Source of the DNA: JAITMY01 sp031549685
Lineage (GTDB): Bacteria; Bacteroidota; Bacteroidia; Bacteroidales; UBA932
Reading direction: 5' to 3'
Length of the DNA: 64,000 nucleotides
Assembly: GCA_031549685.1 (NCBI GenBank)
Contig: JAVBPG010000005.1
Span: 81,905-145,904 of the forward strand
The notes beneath the pieces were generated by a model. It worked only from the letters and a program-made list of their open reading frames with translations. It was not told the DNA's origin and searched no databases. Numbering within the stretch: the first letter of the stretch is position 1; every line of letters begins with the position of its first letter. Made by a program: the position numbers and the translations under genes. Below are positions 9,448 through 18,980 of this stretch, piece by piece.

Positions 9448-12345
9448 CTACCAAAGTTTCGTCTCAACCGGCCCTGTGTACGACTTTTGAAGGCCTCCCA
9501 TGTCAATAACAAACTTGTCAAAGCAAACATCCGTATCAATCAGCCATACTTTCAGGGTGTGCTTGCCCGGTTTTTCTATAAAGTGGCGCGACAGCTCTTC
9601 CGCTGCGTTGCGCATTACATTTACCTGCCATTTTTCATTCCGGTTTCTTGTTGAAAAGTCGATAATTTTTGGAGGTTGCTCATCAATTGATATGCCGTAA
9701 AGACACCCACGCTGCAATGAGATGTGGTGCGTGGGAAGCGTGTACGAATGTATATCGACCCAGCCGCTGTTGTAGGTGTAAAAATCATACTCCAAGGATG
9801 GCGCGTTTTTGGCAAAATTCCACTCAAAAACAATACGCGGCAGCGTGTCTGTGCTTATGGCCATCAACTTTCCCGTAAGGCCAATATCGTTCAATGTTAC
9901 CCACTGATACAGAGCCTTGTCTTTCTTTCTTGAGTAGTGAGCCGCGCTTACTGAAATAGCTCCGTTTTGCTCCACAAACATTTTTTTAAGGCTATCTGAG
10001 GGCACTCCGGCATCGAAAGTATTTATAGCTATAGCAAGGGTATCGCCGGCGCCGCAAACCACCAATTTGCCTTCCGCTTCGGATGTTTTTGGCAATTTTC
10101 CCCAATCAATGAAAACGTTAACTCGCTCCTCCTCAATACAGGTACCCGAAGTCCGGCTTAACTTTATCCATGGATCAGAGGCCGCAATTGACCAATCAAA
10201 GGCTTTGCTCCCCTTACTATATATTACTACATCGTAACTCTCCTTGTAGTATTTGTTAAAGACGGGAAGAGTTCGCCAGCTATTTGCACCTCTAACAAGA
10301 TTGTTGCCAGAAAAATCAACCCCCATAGCGGGTGCACCGGATGGCGTTACCGTAGCAAGCGGGGGATAAGCCGCGTTCCAGGGCAACTTCATCATCTCCT
10401 TCCACTTACCTTGCTCCAGCTCTCCGTATTTTTTAGTCTGCAGAACAAGGCTATCCTGCGCACTTTTTGCCCACCTGGCATACGTGTTGGCTACCGCACG
10501 TCCTTGCTGCGCATAGGTTCGGTTCATTTGAGCATAAAGCATTTTTTTATTATTCAGGTCAGCGCAAACAATAGGATAGTAAAACATCTCGAAGTAGGCA
10601 GATTGAAGCTGCTCGGGCATCTCTTTTTCGATCTCCTTAGCCTTGGTTGCTAAGCTACTCAGCCTTGCCAACCGTCTTTCGGCCTCCCTGTAGCTGGTTA
10701 GGCTATACTCAGTATTGATTATCATGGTGTTGGGCTCGGAGCGTTCCCAACCCATAAACTCCGGTCTGCGCTCAAAGGAGGTTTGATAGTAGTCGCTGAG
10801 CAGTTGAGCCAACGCGGGAGAACGGTCGGAGCCAAATATATCGGCCAACCACTTGCTCATGTAATTTCGCGTGAGACTTGTATCGTTGTAGGAAAATTTC
10901 CACGACATATCCAAGCAATAGGAGGTCAAGAACTCAAACGGCTTTATATCGCCAACATTGAATATCCACAACCTTGTAGCGCCATTGCCATAAGCCTTGT
11001 TTAGCTCATGCCTGATGACCTCGGGAGAAGGTGCGCTCAACCATGCGGAAGAAAGAGGCCTGCCTACATAGTTCAGGTGGTAGTATATGCCCGACCCTCC
11101 CAACCGTTTTTTTTGCATGTCGGAATTTAGCTGATGAATGTATCCGTAGTTGTCATCGGGCCAAACGAGGATGGCATCATCGGGAACCTCCAACCCATTG
11201 TTAAGCAAGTCCAGCACCTCTTTATAAGCCGTGAAGGCCTGAGGAATGCTATCAATAGGTTTGGCAATGTGCTTTTTTAAAATTGCACGCTGATCTTTGA
11301 ATATCGTATGCATTAGCGCTATCCGTTCGTCAATACCGCCCCTGGCCTCCATGCCCAAGTCGGCATGCCCCCTAAGTCCGATAGTGTACACGTTTTCGTA
11401 TGGCGCAGCCTCTGCAACACGCTTATCCATCACTCGCATCAGCGCCTCTGCATTCACATCGTATTGCCACGGCCCATCTCTTTTCACATCCCACTCCAGC
11501 GATGAGTTTACCAGCAAGGGCTCGTGGTGCGAGGTGCCAATAATGATAGCGTATTTATCGGCCATTTCTTTGTTTCCGTCAACCTGATAAAAACTGCCCC
11601 GACGCTTCATTCCCGGCCAAAGCAGGTTAGCTTTCAGGCGAAGCATCAGCTCATAAATCCTGGCGTATGTTTTCGGGCCAAGCTGCTTTGTTTCGGGGTC
11701 AAAAACTTTTCGCGCCCAGGGATCAAGACCTCGCTCCTCATCGTTAATAAAAATTCCCCGATATTGAACGGATGGCGGACCAAAAAAGTAGCTTCCCGAT
11801 TTCGCAAATAAGCTTTTGCTCTTTTTTACAGGAACATCTCCCCACCAATACCACGGAGAAACGCCCATTTGCTTTGAGAGCTCGTAAACACCATACGCCG
11901 TACCCCGGCGGTCGCTACCAATAATTACCAAGGCCTTCCCTCCCTGCATTTTGGGGAAATCGACCACCTGTATTAAAAATTTCTCCCACTGGTTTTGCAG
12001 CTTTGAAACATCTAGGCCATAATTTATCAGCTCGCTTACCAGCTTACTACGCCCTAAGGTGCCAACGATAATTTGCGGCGAGGAGGTAATGCTATGAGCA
12101 AGCTTAGGCTTAACGCCCGTTACATTAAGGATGTCGGTTTGCAAATCGGTTACTGCAATGTTGACGACATCGTAATCGAGCGTATCCACCGCTATTGCAG
12201 CAGCAGCTCCGCGATTGACGATAGGCACTCCGCCCGACTGCTTCGTGGTTGACACCATTGCAGACTCTTCCTGTGCGGCTGTCGTTGATATGCTAATGAA
12301 GCTAAGAATAAACAATAAAAAAAACGCAAACTTCTGATTTTTCAT
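9448..12345 (-). CDS. GH115 alpha-glucuronidase
   Basis: 965 residues, typical of GH115. After the signal peptide comes the small N-terminal alpha/beta domain (AIAVDTLDYDVVNIAVTDL, IIVGTLGRSKLV) and then the TIM barrel with the diagnostic run GVSPWYWWGDVPV, QYRGIFINDEERGL, LKANLLWPGM, IGTSHHEPLL, TIGLRGHADLGM and WPDDNYGYI. The C-terminal all-beta part ends with KHTLKVWLIDTDVCFDKFVIDMGG, as in the known structures. Characterised GH115 enzymes remove alpha-1,2-linked (4-O-methyl)glucuronic acid from xylan; in a rhamnosidase locus the uronate may instead belong to a rhamnose-glucuronate side chain. It is followed downstream by the propeller glycosidase and preceded by the esterase (50 bp gap). 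Confidence 0.92.
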   Translation of the reverse strand: MKNQKFAFFLLFILSFISISTTAAQEESAMVSTTKQSGGVPIVNRGAAAAIAVDTLDYDVVNIAVTDLQTDILNVTGVKPKLAHSITSSPQIIVGTLGRSKLVSELINYGLDVSKLQNQWEKFLIQVVDFPKMQGGKALVIIGSDRRGTAYGVYELSKQMGVSPWYWWGDVPVKKSKSLFAKSGSYFFGPPSVQYRGIFINDEERGLDPWARKVFDPETKQLGPKTYARIYELMLRLKANLLWPGMKRRGSFYQVDGNKEMADKYAIIIGTSHHEPLLVNSSLEWDVKRDGPWQYDVNAEALMRVMDKRVAEAAPYENVYTIGLRGHADLGMEARGGIDERIALMHTIFKDQRAILKKHIAKPIDSIPQAFTAYKEVLDLLNNGLEVPDDAILVWPDDNYGYIHQLNSDMQKKRLGGSGIYYHLNYVGRPLSSAWLSAPSPEVIRHELNKAYGNGATRLWIFNVGDIKPFEFLTSYCLDMSWKFSYNDTSLTRNYMSKWLADIFGSDRSPALAQLLSDYYQTSFERRPEFMGWERSEPNTMIINTEYSLTSYREAERRLARLSSLATKAKEIEKEMPEQLQSAYFEMFYYPIVCADLNNKKMLYAQMNRTYAQQGRAVANTYARWAKSAQDSLVLQTKKYGELEQGKWKEMMKLPWNAAYPPLATVTPSGAPAMGVDFSGNNLVRGANSWRTLPVFNKYYKESYDVVIYSKGSKAFDWSIAASDPWIKLSRTSGTCIEEERVNVFIDWGKLPKTSEAEGKLVVCGAGDTLAIAINTFDAGVPSDSLKKMFVEQNGAISVSAAHYSRKKDKALYQWVTLNDIGLTGKLMAISTDTLPRIVFEWNFAKNAPSLEYDFYTYNSGWVDIHSYTLPTHHISLQRGCLYGISIDEQPPKIIDFSTRNRNEKWQVNVMRNAAEELSRHFIEKPGKHTLKVWLIDTDVCFDKFVIDMGGLQKSYTGPVETKLW

Positions 12346-12394
12346 AGCAAATAATGTTCGTTGAAAAGCTTGGGTTTATATTAGAAGTTGTTTT

Positions 12395-13825
12395 TTACTT
12401 TTGTCGCGCCCCAAATGGAACAGCAGGCAAGCCCAGCGAGTTTACCAGGTTAGGAGTGGCTGTTTCATGCCATCCCAAACGAACCTGAACCGGCCTTTTT
12501 ATTTCGGGATGAAAAACCATCACCGTCTCCTTGCCTTTAACTTCGGCAAACGCGGGACGAAATACTCCATCGCCGGCAGCAACCTCAAACCAGCTAAGCC
12601 GTTTACCATCGTTGGTTGTTAAGCCTTCAGCGCAATAATCAAACGTTACGGCTATGGAATCCCCCGCCACCCTTATTTCTCTTACCCGCGGCCCCGACCA
12701 AATGACATCCTTAAAACCATACGTTTTTGCTAAGGCCAATCGTGCCAAGCGCGCGCCTACCTCCCACTTGTAGGGCGGGTGAATATCGTTCAAACCATCT
12801 ATAAGGTCGGTTATTACCACAAAATCGCTGTTAGCCACCAATGATGCCGATTTTATTTGTTGCTCCCAAAATAAAGGCAAATCCTCGGCGGTAACGGCGG
12901 TAATTTTCTTGTTGTGCAGCCTGTCCGAATAAACATGAGGTGCCAGCAGCACAAAGTAGAAAGGCGCATCCTCAAGGTTGAAGGTTTCCCTCCAGCTATT
13001 GACCAGCACCTTGTATTTTTCGGCATATTGCCTATCCCGCTTTCCGCAGTTGTTCTCACCCTGATACCACAAAAATCCCTTAACCGTATAAGGCACCAAA
13101 GGCTCAATCATTATATCATACCAATTTCCGGGGCCATGGCCTCCCACCTTTCCGCTTGCCTTGATGGCCGATGCAAAAATCGCCGATTTTTCATACGCCT
13201 CCTTCGTCGTCCACGCCTCAATCTGCGTGCCGCCTATAGCTGCGCTGATGATACCCATAGGAACATCCAGCTTTTGTTGAATACTCTTAGCAAAGAAGTA
13301 GCCTACCGCAGAGGTCTTTTCAAGACTTTTCCCATCTGCAACTTCCCAGGTTCCCTGCCCTTTACGCGTACTATTAAATACGCGAATCAGCTCATTCCTC
13401 GGCATTGCCAGCTCAGCGGTAGCAAGGTCTTCTCCTTTGGCCGAAGGAAGAAAATCGGGGTAGCGCTTCATGGTATATTCCATGTTGGATTGCCCGGCAC
13501 AAAGCCAGACCTCGCCAACCAAAATATTTTCGTAAACAAGGTTCGACTTACTCCCCTTTATCGTCATTGGCTGGGAAATCTTACTTGCCTTCATCGGCTG
13601 CAGCTCCGCCGCCCAGCGGCCTTTACTATCGGCGCGCGTTTTGACGTGCTGGCCGGCAAAAGAGATTTGAATCCGCTCATTCGGCCCGGCCGTTCCCCAT
13701 ACAGCAACTTTTTGCCCCTGCTGAAGCACCATGTTGGAGGATAGTATCTGCGGAGTAACAAGCTGTGAGTACGCAGAAATATTGACAAGAAAAAGAATGA
13801 GTAGTAAAAGGCTTCGTAAGTTCAT
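12395..13825 (-). CDS. SGNH-type sialate O-acetylesterase family carbohydrate esterase
   Basis: 476 residues with a signal peptide (residues 1-20). N-terminal beta-sandwich (LSSNMVLQQGQKVAVWGTAGPNERIQI) is followed by the SGNH hydrolase domain: EVWLCAGQSNMEYT near residue 110 contains the nucleophile Ser of block I, AAIGGTQIEAW the Gly block, WYQGENN the Asn block, and DIHPPYKWEVGARLA the terminal Asp-x-x-His. These enzymes remove O-acetyl groups from sugars (sialic acid, xylan or pectin). Within this locus it most likely deacetylates the same glycan the hydrolases attack. No sialidase or sialate catabolism genes are seen, so a true sialate substrate is doubtful. Confidence 0.85.
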   Translation of the reverse strand: MNLRSLLLLILFLVNISAYSQLVTPQILSSNMVLQQGQKVAVWGTAGPNERIQISFAGQHVKTRADSKGRWAAELQPMKASKISQPMTIKGSKSNLVYENILVGEVWLCAGQSNMEYTMKRYPDFLPSAKGEDLATAELAMPRNELIRVFNSTRKGQGTWEVADGKSLEKTSAVGYFFAKSIQQKLDVPMGIISAAIGGTQIEAWTTKEAYEKSAIFASAIKASGKVGGHGPGNWYDIMIEPLVPYTVKGFLWYQGENNCGKRDRQYAEKYKVLVNSWRETFNLEDAPFYFVLLAPHVYSDRLHNKKITAVTAEDLPLFWEQQIKSASLVANSDFVVITDLIDGLNDIHPPYKWEVGARLARLALAKTYGFKDVIWSGPRVREIRVAGDSIAVTFDYCAEGLTTNDGKRLSWFEVAAGDGVFRPAFAEVKGKETVMVFHPEIKRPVQVRLGWHETATPNLVNSLGLPAVPFGARQK

Positions 13826-13870
13826 GATGGACTATTTTTATTGAGTTCGATTTTACTTTTAAAACGTTAA

Positions 13871-16057
13871 TTATAAACTATATATGCCTTTCTTCGCGAG
13901 CGTTATTTTCTTCCCTTCCTTACTTATATAATCCACTTGGCAGCCATCGGGTATTTCAATGGCATTCGCTCCATTTCTGTTGAATTTCAGTTTTACTTTT
14001 CCTTCCTTAATGGGGAATTTGATATTTGCCCAGTCCAGGTGGATAAAATCCGGTTGTAAGGTGTAGTGGTTGGGCTTGCTATCGGACTGGCTGAATCCTG
14101 CTATGCCATTCAAAACAGCGACTACTCCCGGAACCCCGTTTGCACCGTGGCACAAGCTCAGGCCGAAAGGACGGCTGTAAAAAACCAACTGCTCGTTCTT
14201 AGACCTTTTGTAGGAAAAGTTTTCCGGAAAACGCGTGTGCCCCTGCTCCAACCAATCGCCGAATACCTCGAAAAGGAAGCTCCACATCTGCTCTACCTTT
14301 CGGGCTTTAGAGTATGCCAGAAACTCGTACCCTTTTTCGTAGCTCACGTAATCTTTATAGTAAGCAATTCCTGGTAATGCCTCGAATAAGCTATCGTAAT
14401 GCTCCTGCGGAAAAATCCCGGCCAGGATAGCCCAATACTGCGCATGATGCGATACAGCCTCATCCAGCTCTCCATTCTGCCTGTAACCATTGATAAACAT
14501 GCCCTTTTCTTCGTTCCAAAAATGCTTTAAAATAGCATTTTTCAGTTCTTCAGCTTTAGCTCCATAATGCTTGGCCGATTTTTTATCTCCCCATTTTTCA
14601 GCAAAATCAGCGCCTATTTTATAGTTGCAGTAAAGCATAATCTGGGCGTATGCAGGAGTACCTTTCTTATCCGGCCCGCGCTTTGTAGCCCACCCGGGAA
14701 TAAATCCCCAGCTGACTCCCACATTGGCCGAAATGAATCCCCGTTCATCCTGCAGCGTTTCATAAAAACGCAGCAGCTGTTCCATCCGGTCGCGATAGGA
14801 CAAAATAGCGTTGAAATCGCCATACCTTTTATAGTGCTGGCTAAACCCCACAAGAGCGTGTAAGGGATAATCCGGTATTCCCAAATCCGTTTTTTGCGGA
14901 TTGAGCGGAAGCATTGCAACTGACAGGCTATTCAATGAAACCTGCTTATCTCCAAAGATATAATCTCCTCCAAATGTACTTAAAACGGCATCCATAGACC
15001 AGGGCAGGTAGTCTCTTTTGACCCCGTCCAGGTAAAATCCGTGCATGCTGGTGTGCAGCGAAGCAACCGATGCCTTCCAGATATTATTCATGCGCTCATC
15101 GCTACACTCAAAGGACATTTGAAAATCGACAGGCCACATTTTAGCCGTAAGCTGAAGCGATGATATCTCACACTCGTCGTCGCTAAACAGCTTAACGTAG
15201 CGCACCGCCCTTTCGGGGAGCACAATTTGCACCCCTTGCTTCGACAGTACATACGGCTCAATAGCGCGCTGCTCAAAAAATTTCGTTTCTTCATTCAACG
15301 CTTCTTCCGGACTTTCTCCTACATAAACGGTAAGTTTACCTTTGCCCTTGGCGGTAAACGAAACTTTTCCCACCTCCAGGTGAAGAAAATCAGCTAAGGC
15401 ATATCCGTTTTTATGAATGATTACCTTCCCATTTTCGACTTGTGCATTCCGAACGGGAAGAATGGACCCCGGACTGATAAGCGCATCAAGCTCGGGGTCA
15501 TCCAGCGGCGTCTTGCCTGCCGCTCCAAAGACGGGCGATGACTCGGTAAGATTCCAAAACTCTCCATCGAGGCTTGCCTGCCAGGCATCAACCTCCGTTT
15601 TCCCGTCAAAAGAAACTCTTATGGCCGGCAAATTATTGGGGGACTCGACTTCAAACAACAGCATGGATTTTCCCTTAGCCAACTTAATCGAGTTAGCCGT
15701 TTGCTCCGCTTCCTTTCCGTTCACCAGCAGCCTTGCGCTTCCTGTCGATGTCCATTCCACCTTGGTTTCGGAGGATGCCTTGACCTCTTTGCGGAAAGAA
15801 GTTTTAAATACCGGAACATAGAATTTCCCGGGGTATCCCACATTTACGCAGCGCTCTGTCGATTCCTGCAAGCGCTTTTGCTGCAAGTGCGCGCTGAGCT
15901 GCCCGGGATACCACATGTATTCTCCCCGACCGGTTAGCTCCGGAGTTTTTAAGATTTTTACTGCGGGATCCAGCAGCGGGTCGTACACCTTTTTCTGCGC
16001 AGCGAGGCTAAGCGAAAATACGACAAGAATAGAAATCAACAACAATTTATTTTTCAT
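13871..16057 (-). CDS. GH78-like six-hairpin rhamnosidase
   Basis: 728 residues from the ATG at 16055-16057. I prefer this to an in-frame start 23 codons upstream because it begins a clean signal peptide (MKNKLLLISILVVFSLSLAA) and follows the previous stop by 7 bp with an AGGAAGGG stretch in front. N-terminal beta domains include YVPVFKTSFRKEV and VYVGESPEEAL; the (alpha/alpha)6 barrel follows, with LDGVKRDYLPWSMD near residue 345 in place of the usual Asp-rich GH78 motif, and GLSLCHGANGVPGVVAVLNGIAG near the end. It is a distant paralogue of the next upstream gene, and both resemble GH78 more than any other clan member. Substrate unknown; alpha-L-rhamnosidase is the likely activity. Confidence 0.78.
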   Translation of the reverse strand: MKNKLLLISILVVFSLSLAAQKKVYDPLLDPAVKILKTPELTGRGEYMWYPGQLSAHLQQKRLQESTERCVNVGYPGKFYVPVFKTSFRKEVKASSETKVEWTSTGSARLLVNGKEAEQTANSIKLAKGKSMLLFEVESPNNLPAIRVSFDGKTEVDAWQASLDGEFWNLTESSPVFGAAGKTPLDDPELDALISPGSILPVRNAQVENGKVIIHKNGYALADFLHLEVGKVSFTAKGKGKLTVYVGESPEEALNEETKFFEQRAIEPYVLSKQGVQIVLPERAVRYVKLFSDDECEISSLQLTAKMWPVDFQMSFECSDERMNNIWKASVASLHTSMHGFYLDGVKRDYLPWSMDAVLSTFGGDYIFGDKQVSLNSLSVAMLPLNPQKTDLGIPDYPLHALVGFSQHYKRYGDFNAILSYRDRMEQLLRFYETLQDERGFISANVGVSWGFIPGWATKRGPDKKGTPAYAQIMLYCNYKIGADFAEKWGDKKSAKHYGAKAEELKNAILKHFWNEEKGMFINGYRQNGELDEAVSHHAQYWAILAGIFPQEHYDSLFEALPGIAYYKDYVSYEKGYEFLAYSKARKVEQMWSFLFEVFGDWLEQGHTRFPENFSYKRSKNEQLVFYSRPFGLSLCHGANGVPGVVAVLNGIAGFSQSDSKPNHYTLQPDFIHLDWANIKFPIKEGKVKLKFNRNGANAIEIPDGCQVDYISKEGKKITLAKKGIYSL

Positions 16058-16064
16058 TCCCTTC

Positions 16065-17840
16065 CTATTTAATAACTTTGATGCCTTTCGGCGCGTCAAC
16101 CTTGGAGGTAATGCTCCCATCCGCATTCTTTGTATGCTTAATTTTCACAAGTCCGTAAGGCGTTGGGAAAGTTCCCTCCGCCCACTGCAAATCGCCTAAG
16201 TGAGGCTCCACTTTAATGGCTTTGCAGCCTGGCTTTAATACCTTTACGCCCAGAATATGCTCGCTCATCCACGCTGTAGGCCCCGACGACCAGCCATGGC
16301 AAAAGCTGTGGCGGTATCCGGGATAGCAGTATGCGCCAAAATCGCCATGAATGTCCTTCTTTCCCGGAGATGACATTTCATCCAAACGATTGGCATTTTG
16401 CAGCCAATCCATATTGAAATCCTCCCAAAAAGTAGTAGCTCCCATATCGAGCATACCTCCCCAAAACTGGCGAATCACATCAATTGCCTGCTGGTACTGC
16501 CCGGCCAAAGCCTGCGCTTGCAGCATGTAGTAACCGTAGAAGGTTGAGAAATCTTTGGCGCCGCCCACCGACACCACATCATTACATGCTTTTGCAGGAT
16601 CCATAATGCCTGCGATTGCCATCAAGCCTGCCGCCTGCTTGAGGTTGTTGTGATCCTTTACCGCTTTGTTCAGGCGGGCAACGATATCCTTTGTTTTGCT
16701 CAGGTAAGCCGGTTCATTCAAAAACTCACACAACTTTCCGGCATCTTTCAGCGCCCACACCATCAGCGCCCGGCAACCGGCCTTTACACCTTCGTCATTG
16801 GGGCTGGCCGGCCAATCCAGAAAGTAGCGGGCTTGTGATATATCCGCTCCATTTTCGTCAACATTCTTATCAATTTGGTCAATTAAGCCAAGTATATAAT
16901 TTTTATGCTTTTTCAAAAAAATCAAATCGCCGTTCTGCATGTACCAATCATAGTGAATAATCAAATACCAAAGCGAGTACGTGCTAATTCCATTCATCCA
17001 GCCGGGTAGGGGAAATTGTTCGCAGGCCAAATCCAAGCTTTGCGGGACAACCTCGTTACTACCAAATACGCTGCGAATCGAAGCCACCTCTGGGTGCATA
17101 TCGCCCAACCACACCACTCTATCGCGCTTGATGCCATCCCACAAATACTCCTGCATATTCAAGTGAACGGTATATGCGCCGGTTAGCCAAATCCGGTTTA
17201 ACCGCTCATCGCTGCTTTTAAAAGAGCCGAGGTAGGGAATATCCCTGTAGCGAAGAATAGCACGAACCTCTTTGAGGCGAATAGTTGCATCTTGCTGCAA
17301 TAAATCAATGCGCACAAAGCGGAAGCCTGTATTGCCTACTTCAAACAATCCGTCGCGGGGAATTTCCACAACGATGTCGCGCTTGGCATGGTCGTCCGTG
17401 GAGTAGCCTACTTTCCACGCGCTGTTGTGCGTTTGGCTGTTACATTCCCCTACCGATTCTCCGAAGCGAATGCGCACCAGCGATGGCTCTCGGCGCCCAC
17501 CTCCCATTACCAGCTGCAAGCCTCCATGTAACTCTTTTCCAAAATCAATCAACACAGCAGCCGTATCAGTTCCGGTGGTTTTCATCACGCACATTTTACG
17601 CTTGGAAAACTCCGGCTGGCTATTACCGGGCAGCAGCAGCACCTCCTCATTCGTTACCAGCTTTTCGCTACCCGCATTCTTCCACACCACGCGTTGCGGG
17701 GAAATAAAAAGCCTCGTTAGTTCATCTTTCTGGGTTTTCCCATTGTATTCCGAACCGAATACGGGTGGTATCTCTGCTTTCAACAGGATTGAAATGCTGC
17801 TGATGAGGATCAGCAGTGTAATGCTTAAAAGTCTTTTCAT
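16065..17840 (-). CDS. GH78-like alpha-L-rhamnosidase
   Basis: 591 residues, first gene of the minus-strand carbohydrate run. A signal peptide (residues ~1-22) precedes a short beta domain (IDFGKELHGGLQLVM, VRIRFGESVGE), which in GH78 is the domain before the barrel. The barrel has LWDGIKRDRVVWLGDMHPE near residue 237 (the acidic motif) and WEDFNMDW near 465. The end (CHGWSSGPTAWMSEHILGV, VEPHLGDLQWAEGTFPTPYG) is the typical C-terminal beta domain. It is shorter than most GH78 enzymes because the extra N-terminal domains are absent. A second copy of its last ~105 codons lies in the chimeric pseudogene at 7583-7912, about 85-90% alike by eye. Confidence 0.83.
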   Translation of the reverse strand: MKRLLSITLLILISSISILLKAEIPPVFGSEYNGKTQKDELTRLFISPQRVVWKNAGSEKLVTNEEVLLLPGNSQPEFSKRKMCVMKTTGTDTAAVLIDFGKELHGGLQLVMGGGRREPSLVRIRFGESVGECNSQTHNSAWKVGYSTDDHAKRDIVVEIPRDGLFEVGNTGFRFVRIDLLQQDATIRLKEVRAILRYRDIPYLGSFKSSDERLNRIWLTGAYTVHLNMQEYLWDGIKRDRVVWLGDMHPEVASIRSVFGSNEVVPQSLDLACEQFPLPGWMNGISTYSLWYLIIHYDWYMQNGDLIFLKKHKNYILGLIDQIDKNVDENGADISQARYFLDWPASPNDEGVKAGCRALMVWALKDAGKLCEFLNEPAYLSKTKDIVARLNKAVKDHNNLKQAAGLMAIAGIMDPAKACNDVVSVGGAKDFSTFYGYYMLQAQALAGQYQQAIDVIRQFWGGMLDMGATTFWEDFNMDWLQNANRLDEMSSPGKKDIHGDFGAYCYPGYRHSFCHGWSSGPTAWMSEHILGVKVLKPGCKAIKVEPHLGDLQWAEGTFPTPYGLVKIKHTKNADGSITSKVDAPKGIKVIK

Positions 17841-17991
17841 ACGTATAAATTATGATTTGGAATTGCTAATTAAGTATAGATTTTACCATAAAGAAATCAC
17901 GAGGATTTACAAGAAAATAAAGACACAAACTTGTTAATCCATTTCACGTTTTTGATAATCAACATGATGGAAAAAACTTCTATCGTCGTTT

Positions 17992-18055
17992 TATAGACAG
18001 GATTTACAAAATTTACAGGATGTCTTTCATGTTAATCTTGTAAATCCTGTCTATA
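17992..18055. repeat. 18-bp perfect inverted repeat
   Basis: Arms TATAGACAGGATTTACAA (17992-18009) and its exact complement (18038-18055) flank a 28-nt spacer that carries a further partial copy (ATTTACAGGATGTC). This resembles the TTTACAGGAT-type dispersed intergenic repeats of Bacteroidota. Confidence 0.75.
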
Positions 18056-18126
18056 TCTATACTTTATGACCAAGGCCGAATTTCTATTTGTGATTTTCGA
18101 TTTTTAAGGTAACATTGCATTGTAAT

Positions 18127-18154
18127 CATAAATCGTAAATCATAAATCGTAAAT
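18127..18154. repeat. Four tandem heptamers before the yciO-like gene
   Basis: CATAAAT-CGTAAAT-CATAAAT-CGTAAAT, ending 8 bp before the GTG start. One of several heptameric arrays at gene edges in this window. Confidence 0.75.
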
Positions 18155-18162
18155 CCCCCAAC

Positions 18163-18771
18163 GTGCTTCTTAAAATTCACCCCGATAATCCCAACGCCCG
18201 CGAGGTGGCGATGGTGGCCGAGGCGCTGCGGCGCGACGGCGTGGCCATTTGTCCCACCGACACGGTGTACGCCTTTGTGTGCGCGCTGAGCAGCAAAAAA
18301 GCGTACGAGGAGCTGCTGCGGATAAAGGGCGTGAAGGAGAGGGACGCCAACTTTTCGCTGATATTTCCCAGCCTCAGCCATCTAGCCGACTACGCCAAGG
18401 TGGATAACCAGGTTTTTAGGGTGCTGAAGCATAACCTGCCGGGCCCCTTTACCTTTATCCTCAACGCCTCGGGAAGGGTGCCCGATAAGCTGCTGAGCCG
18501 CCGCAAAAACATAGGGGTGCGCATCCCCGACAACAAAATTGTGATGGCCATTCTTGAGCAGCTGGGCTGCCCGCTGCTTACCACCTCCATAAAAAACGAC
18601 GATGAAATAGTGGAGTACACCACCGACCCCGAGGAGCTGCACAGCCTGTACGAAAAGCGTGTGGATGTGGTGGTGGACGGCGGCATGGGCGGCAATGTTC
18701 CCTCCACCATTGTTGATTGCACGGTGCAACCCTACGAGTTGGTGCGCGAGGGCAAGGGAGAGTTGGTATAA
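18163..18771 (+). CDS. yciO: YciO/YrdC/Sua5-family protein (threonylcarbamoyl-AMP synthase-like)
   Basis: 202 residues from a GTG start. The single domain is the YrdC fold: IHPDNP at the N-terminus, CPTDTVYAFVC near residue 30 (nucleotide/threonine-binding PTD motif), KGVKERDANFSLIFPS, DNQVFRVLKHNLPGPFTFIL, RRKNIGVRIPDN and PLLTTSIKNDD. NFSLIF and the HNLPGPFTFIL segment match the YciO branch rather than TsaC or Sua5. The family converts threonine, bicarbonate and ATP to threonylcarbamoyl-AMP for the t6A modification of tRNA; YciO itself is a weak or undefined version. The upstream DNA is full of short AT-rich repeats, leaving GTG as the only sensible start; the N-terminus aligns well with E. 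coli YciO. It precedes a tRNA-Val gene. Confidence 0.85.
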   Translation: MLLKIHPDNPNAREVAMVAEALRRDGVAICPTDTVYAFVCALSSKKAYEELLRIKGVKERDANFSLIFPSLSHLADYAKVDNQVFRVLKHNLPGPFTFILNASGRVPDKLLSRRKNIGVRIPDNKIVMAILEQLGCPLLTTSIKNDDEIVEYTTDPEELHSLYEKRVDVVVDGGMGGNVPSTIVDCTVQPYELVREGKGELV

Positions 18772-18833
18772 GTAATTCGTTTTTATGGTGTTATATTATT
18801 TTTAGGGGGAGTGTAAAAAAAATTTGAAATTTT

Positions 18834-18865
18834 TTTGGAGCGAATATAAAAAGATGCTACCTTTG
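18834..18865 (+). promoter_or_regulatory. Promoter of tRNA-Val
   Basis: TTTG (18834-18837), 20-nt spacer, TACCTTTG (18858-18865): a perfect Bacteroidota sigma-ABfr promoter, about 32 bp before the mature tRNA. Confidence 0.75.
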
Positions 18866-18897
18866 CATTCGCTTTTACGGAAAAGCACACAACAATT

Positions 18898-18972
18898 GGG
18901 AGCTTAGCTCAGCTGGTTTAGAGCATCTGCCTTACAAGCAGAGGGTCGGGGGTTCGAGCCCCTCAGCTCCCA
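18898..18972 (+). tRNA. tRNA-Val (anticodon TAC)
   Basis: 75-nt cloverleaf: 7-bp acceptor stem (GGGAGCT with AGCTCCC), D arm, anticodon stem TCTGC/GCAGA with loop CTTACAA, 5-nt variable region, T arm with TTCGAGC, discriminator A. No CCA is encoded. The anticodon TAC reads valine codons. Confidence 0.97.
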
Positions 18973-18980
18973 CAAAATGA

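Larger units (their letters stand above)
17841..18162. other. Intergenic region between carbohydrate locus and yciO-like gene
   Basis: AT-rich, divergent 5' ends on both sides, so promoters for both directions should be here. I found no good TAnnTTTG box for either gene. It holds a perfect 18-bp inverted repeat (17992-18055) and four heptamers in front of the GTG start at 18163. Confidence 0.5.

Noticed and set aside
12395..13825. True sialic-acid O-acetylesterase involved in sialate catabolism
   Set aside because: No sialidase, nanA or nanE-like genes nearby; the family also acts on plant glycans.
16058..16126. Upstream in-frame start extending the GH78-like gene at 13871 by 23 codons
   Set aside because: It would run into the coding end of the upstream gene and place 23 basic residues before a clean signal peptide.
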